Shown here in pieces: positions 60,149-64,000 of a stretch of 64,000 nt of DNA. Both the position numbers and the translations under genes were made by a program. Every line of letters begins with the position of its first letter. The first letter of the stretch is position 1. Origin of the DNA: an uncultured Candidatus Pelagibacter sp. (GTDB lineage: Bacteria > Pseudomonadota > Alphaproteobacteria > Pelagibacterales > Pelagibacteraceae); assembly GCA_905616465.1 (NCBI GenBank), contig CAJQSX010000002.1:88955-152954 (forward strand). Direction: 5' to 3'. Under the pieces are notes generated by a model, which saw only the letters and a program-made list of their open reading frames with translations, made no database searches and had not been told where the DNA came from.

Positions 60149-61521
60149 TGGATAAATCAAACGTAACACCATTAGTAAAAAAAGAAAAAGAAACTAAAAA
60201 AGAAAATGGCTTGGTAAGCTCTTTAACTCCAAGAGAAATTGTATCTGAGCTAGATAGGTTTGTGGTTGGTCAGAATAAAGCCAAAAAAGCTGTCGCTGTT
60301 GCACTAAGAAACAGATGGAGAAGACAGGCTTTAACTGGTGATATGAAAAATGAAGTACTACCAAAAAATATACTTATGATCGGTCCAACTGGTGTTGGTA
60401 AAACTGAAATTTCTCGAAGATTGTCAAAACTTGCTGAAGCTCCATTTGTAAAAGTTGAAGCAACAAGATTCACCGAAGTTGGTTATGTTGGAAGAGATGT
60501 TGAGCAGATAATTAGAGATCTAGTTGAAATTGCTATTTCATTGGAAAAGGTAAAAAAAAGAAAAGAAGTTTTTACAAAAGCTCAAAAATTAGCTGAAGAA
60601 AAAGTTTTAGATGCTTTGGTCGGTAAAAAGGCAAGTCTTGCGACAAGAGAAAGTTTTAGAAAAAGATTAAGAAGTGGCGATCTAGATGATAATGAAATTG
60701 AAATATTGATAAGTGATTCTGCTGGTAGTAACACTTCTTTTGAAATTCCAGGCATGCCAGGAGCTAATGTTGGAATGATTAATATTGGTGAGATGCTTGG
60801 TAAATCTATGGGAGCCAAAGAAAAGAAGAAGAAAATGACTGTTAAAGAATCTCACGAAATTTTACTAAATGACGAGTCAGATAAGCTAATCGAGCAAGAT
60901 AAGATTATTAAAGCTGCAAAACTTTCTACAGAAAATAATGGAATAGTATTTTTAGATGAGGTTGATAAAATATCTGGAAGAGCAGATAGAGTCGGTGGTG
61001 ATGTTTCGCGAGAAGGTGTTCAAAGAGATTTATTACCACTAATCGAGGGAACAACGGTAAATACAAAATATGGACCAATTAAAACTGATCATATTTTATT
61101 TATTGCATCTGGAGCCTTTCAACTGGCTAAACCTTCGGACTTGCTTCCCGAACTGCAAGGAAGACTGCCTATTAGAGTTGAATTAGAAGCTTTAACTAGC
61201 GATGATTTTAAAAGAATTTTAAAAGAACCTGATTTCAGTTTAATTAAACAATATATGGCTTTGTTAAAAACTGAGAATGTTGATCTCGAATTTTCAGAGG
61301 ATGGCATTGATGCAATCGCTAATACAGCTTCAGAAGTAAATACAACTGTTGAAAATATTGGTGCCAGAAGGCTTCATACTATTATTGAAAAAATTTTGGA
61401 TGATATTAGTTTCACAGCAACTGATCGTGCTGGAGAAAAAATAATCATTAACAAGGAGTATATAGATAAAAATTTAGATAATTTAGTTAAAGATACCGAT
61501 TTGTCAAAATTCATTTTATAA
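60148..61521 (+). CDS. hslU: ATP-dependent protease ATPase subunit HslU
   Basis: [48 protein letters not shown]. Confidence 0.98.
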   Translation: MDKSNVTPLVKKEKETKKENGLVSSLTPREIVSELDRFVVGQNKAKKAVAVALRNRWRRQALTGDMKNEVLPKNILMIGPTGVGKTEISRRLSKLAEAPFVKVEATRFTEVGYVGRDVEQIIRDLVEIAISLEKVKKRKEVFTKAQKLAEEKVLDALVGKKASLATRESFRKRLRSGDLDDNEIEILISDSAGSNTSFEIPGMPGANVGMINIGEMLGKSMGAKEKKKKMTVKESHEILLNDESDKLIEQDKIIKAAKLSTENNGIVFLDEVDKISGRADRVGGDVSREGVQRDLLPLIEGTTVNTKYGPIKTDHILFIASGAFQLAKPSDLLPELQGRLPIRVELEALTSDDFKRILKEPDFSLIKQYMALLKTENVDLEFSEDGIDAIANTASEVNTTVENIGARRLHTIIEKILDDISFTATDRAGEKIIINKEYIDKNLDNLVKDTDLSKFIL

Positions 61522-61929
61522 TTTTTTTTTAAAAAAAATATAAAAAGCTCCACTCCCACCATCATCTATACTAGCGTCTTTAATCTCTACAATTTTTTTC
61601 ATAAGCTCTATGTTGTTTTCAATAAATTCGGGTACTGAATATTTTAAAGTACTTAGATCTTTTGACACATATGGGTTTTTTTCAACATCTGAATGCAAGC
61701 CCTTTCCTGTTACAACAATAGCTTTCGAAACACCATTCTTGTAAGCATTTTCAATGTATTTTTTTATAGTTTCATTGGCCGCCTCCAAAGAGTAACCATG
61801 CAAATCTATTTGTTTTATTTTTGAAATTTCTTTTTTATTTACTTTAAAATCTTTATTAGGCAGTTTTTCATCACTTGATAGAAATTCTTTCCAAGCATTT
61901 TTATCTTTATCTGAAATTTTATCGTTCAA
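61516..61929 (-). CDS. Smr/MutS2-like endonuclease domain protein
   Basis: [41 protein letters not shown]-terminal [12 protein letters not shown]. Confidence 0.93.
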   Translation of the reverse strand: MNDKISDKDKNAWKEFLSSDEKLPNKDFKVNKKEISKIKQIDLHGYSLEAANETIKKYIENAYKNGVSKAIVVTGKGLHSDVEKNPYVSKDLSTLKYSVPEFIENNIELMKKIVEIKDASIDDGGSGAFYIFFKKKL

Positions 61930-62568
61930 TTAAGTAAGCGTGTCTACCAATTGCCAATTAAGATCGTTAGATCTTGTGTCTCTTGAAAAAACCCAGGTAT
62001 CATAAATTTTTTTAATCTTTTCAGGATTGCCTGAAACAACTTTTTTTTCTTTATCTTTAATACAAGTGATTACTTCACTTACAAAATCAACAGTTACATT
62101 TAGGATTTCATCTATTTTCTTATGTTCTTTAATTTTTGCAGAATTTACTCCGATAAAGGTTATTTCTGCTTGATGAAATCTTTTGCTTCTTTCCTTTAAG
62201 GCTTCATTAAATTGTTCATGTATTTTTTTGCTTAAAAGAGGTTTGCTAGCAATTAGTTTATTGTCATTATCACTAAAATCAGTAATTATTGTTTCGTAAG
62301 CTATTTTTGCTCCTTCTAAAAACTCTTGTTGAGCCTTTTCATCAAAATTTTCTTTTGGAATAGTCTTTTTTTCTACTTGAGTATTATTTATAATTTTTTC
62401 AATTTGTGATGATGCTTTTCCTTCAAATCCAGTTCTTTTACCTAAAATTCCTCTTAATCTTAAAAAAATAAAACCAGCTATCATTGCAAGCAGTATAATG
62501 TCGATGTACTCAAGATTATAATTCATATGCCAAATGTAATTACTATGTTGATTAATTTCAACTAACAA
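61930..62568 (-). CDS. Tim44/TimA family lipid-binding-domain protein
   Basis: N-terminal TM; FLEGAKIAYETIITDF...TWVFSRDTRSNDLNWQLVDT. Confidence 0.92.
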   Translation of the reverse strand: MLVEINQHSNYIWHMNYNLEYIDIILLAMIAGFIFLRLRGILGKRTGFEGKASSQIEKIINNTQVEKKTIPKENFDEKAQQEFLEGAKIAYETIITDFSDNDNKLIASKPLLSKKIHEQFNEALKERSKRFHQAEITFIGVNSAKIKEHKKIDEILNVTVDFVSEVITCIKDKEKKVVSGNPEKIKKIYDTWVFSRDTRSNDLNWQLVDTLT

Positions 62569-62583
62569 TTACATTAAAGACAA

Positions 62584-63009
62584 ATGAACCCAGTTTTATT
62601 GTTAATAATATTAATTCCATTTTTAGAGATTTATCTATTTATTAAAATTGGCTCACAAATTGGTGCTTTTAATACCATTTTATTAATATTTATAACTGCA
62701 ATAATTGGTGTCTATTATGCAAAATATGAAGGGCTTAATACGATCAGATCAGGGTTTGTGCAAATAGTAAAAAAGGAAATTCCTGCTTATGAAATAATTT
62801 CGGGTGCTGCAATAGCTTTTGCGGCAATTCTTTTAATAATACCAGGATTTGCAACAGATTTTTTAGGCTTATTACTAATACTTCCAATTACTAGAAAAGT
62901 AATTTTGGGAAATTTATCAAAAAAATTTAAAAGGCATGAAATTAATAAAAAAAAAATTATAGATGGTGAGTTTGAGGATATAGAAGATAACGATGACAGA
63001 AAAATTTAA
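62584..63009 (+). CDS. FxsA family membrane protein
   Basis: IPFLEIYLFIKIGSQIGAFNTILLIFITAIIG; IPGFATDFLGLLLILP. Confidence 0.92.
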   Translation: MNPVLLLIILIPFLEIYLFIKIGSQIGAFNTILLIFITAIIGVYYAKYEGLNTIRSGFVQIVKKEIPAYEIISGAAIAFAAILLIIPGFATDFLGLLLILPITRKVILGNLSKKFKRHEINKKKIIDGEFEDIEDNDDRKI

Positions 63010-63415
63010 AATTTTAGCTAAGTACATAAAAGATATGTCAAGTGAAACTCGGGACATAGAAACTTTTTTGTTTGTTAAAGAAAATATTTCAAAATACCAA
63101 TTAAATATTGATATAACTTCAAAAGCTTTAAAAAATAAACTCATCGAAGTAAGCGCTACTTTAAAGTTTGAAGATAAAGAGCCTAATGAAAAAAAATCTC
63201 ATTATGAAATAGTTTATTCAGCAATAATTAGGGTAGATGATGATGTAAAAGAAAAAAAGGATTTGGAAAGAATTATTCTACGCGATGTTCCAACGAAGAT
63301 ATATCCTGATTTAGAAAAATCTTTCCTAAATTTAATTCATAACTCAGGTCATCCAGATGTTAAATTGGAGAGAGAAATAGATTTTAACAAATTATACGAC
63401 GAAAGATTCAAGTAA
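62993..63415 (+). CDS. secB: Protein-export chaperone SecB
   Basis: ILAKYIKDMSSETRDIETFLF; small acidic protein in the position conserved beside fxsA/tim44 in alphaproteobacteria. Confidence 0.85.
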   Translation: MTEKFKILAKYIKDMSSETRDIETFLFVKENISKYQLNIDITSKALKNKLIEVSATLKFEDKEPNEKKSHYEIVYSAIIRVDDDVKEKKDLERIILRDVPTKIYPDLEKSFLNLIHNSGHPDVKLEREIDFNKLYDERFK

Positions 63416-64000
63416 AAAAATTTTTTTTTAAATTTGCTTTTAAGAATTGTTTATGTTTTTTTAATTCCTCAACAGAAGGTTTTATTATTTTTTTGAGGTA
63501 TACAACATTTTTACTTTTTAGATCTTTTAATTTGTTGTCATGATTTTGAAAGTCTAAAGTTGGCTCTTTTTGATCAATTAAATTAATATAAACTTTAGCT
63601 AATAGGACACAGTCAATTAGTGCTGTATGTTGAACTCTTTTAGAATTATCAATTCTATATTTTTTACATAAAGCATCTAAACTTACAGAGGACCCAGGAA
63701 ATTTATCTCTAGCTAATATTAAGGTGTCTACAATTTCGTTGTCAATTTTTTTTTTTCCAATTATTTCTAATTCATGATTTAAGTGTGCCACATCAAACTC
63801 AGCGTTATGAATAATTAACCTCTTACCATCAATAAAATTTAAAAATTCATCAACTACCTCTTTGAATTTTTTTTGATTTAACAAAAAGTCATCTGTATAT
63901 CCATGCACTTCTAGTGCTTTTTCTGATACCTTCCTTTCTGGATTTAAATAGCTATGAAATTTCTTTTGAGTTGGAACCAAATTATCTAATTCAATACATC
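63408..64000 (-). CDS. dnaQ: DNA polymerase III epsilon subunit, partial (runs off right edge)
   Basis: HGYTDDFLLNQKKF; LIIHNAEFDVAHLNHEL exonuclease motif; RVQHTALIDCVLLAKVYINL. Confidence 0.95.
   Translation of the reverse strand, partial: CIELDNLVPTQKKFHSYLNPERKVSEKALEVHGYTDDFLLNQKKFKEVVDEFLNFIDGKRLIIHNAEFDVAHLNHELEIIGKKKIDNEIVDTLILARDKFPGSSVSLDALCKKYRIDNSKRVQHTALIDCVLLAKVYINLIDQKEPTLDFQNHDNKLKDLKSKNVVYLKKIIKPSVEELKKHKQFLKANLKKNFFT

Overview
This 64 kb AT-rich, gene-dense window looks like a SAR11/Pelagibacter-type alphaproteobacterial chromosome (inferred from base composition, tiny intergenic gaps and gene content). Most of it is ordinary core genome. It carries a TRAP transporter plus 2-hydroxyacid oxidation cluster, ccmCDEFGH, hspQ, argG, two photolyase/cryptochrome-family genes, the tesA/ybbA/ybbP-like trio, folD, hemCD, tsaD, acs, a sodium:solute symporter pair, rpe, purH, tRNA-Gly(GCC), ftsK, lolA, hisEFAHB, hslVU, secB and a partial dnaQ. 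The exception is a roughly 7.5 kb accessory island (about 33612-41137) between tsaD and an EVE-domain gene. It contains a sugar methyltransferase-like gene, a Cas4/RecB-like nuclease operon with tiny coupled ORFs, a truncated C5-cytosine methyltransferase, a candidate Type II restriction-modification pair and several orphan genes. Its internal boundaries repeat the same degenerate block: a tsaD 3' fragment, an EVE-gene 5' fragment, a conserved block of about 90 bp, and a 12-bp tandem direct repeat (GYATAksACwTy GYATAGyACG). This suggests serial module insertion at one junction with no recognisable recombinase gene. Other observations are an unlisted DUF2256-like 40-aa ORF coupled to the cryptochrome gene, a 52-aa ORF coupled to the nuclease, fully overlapping head-to-head start codons (CATG) and an unassigned intergenic hairpin. 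All calls come from reading the sequence and supplied translations. No database search was run.
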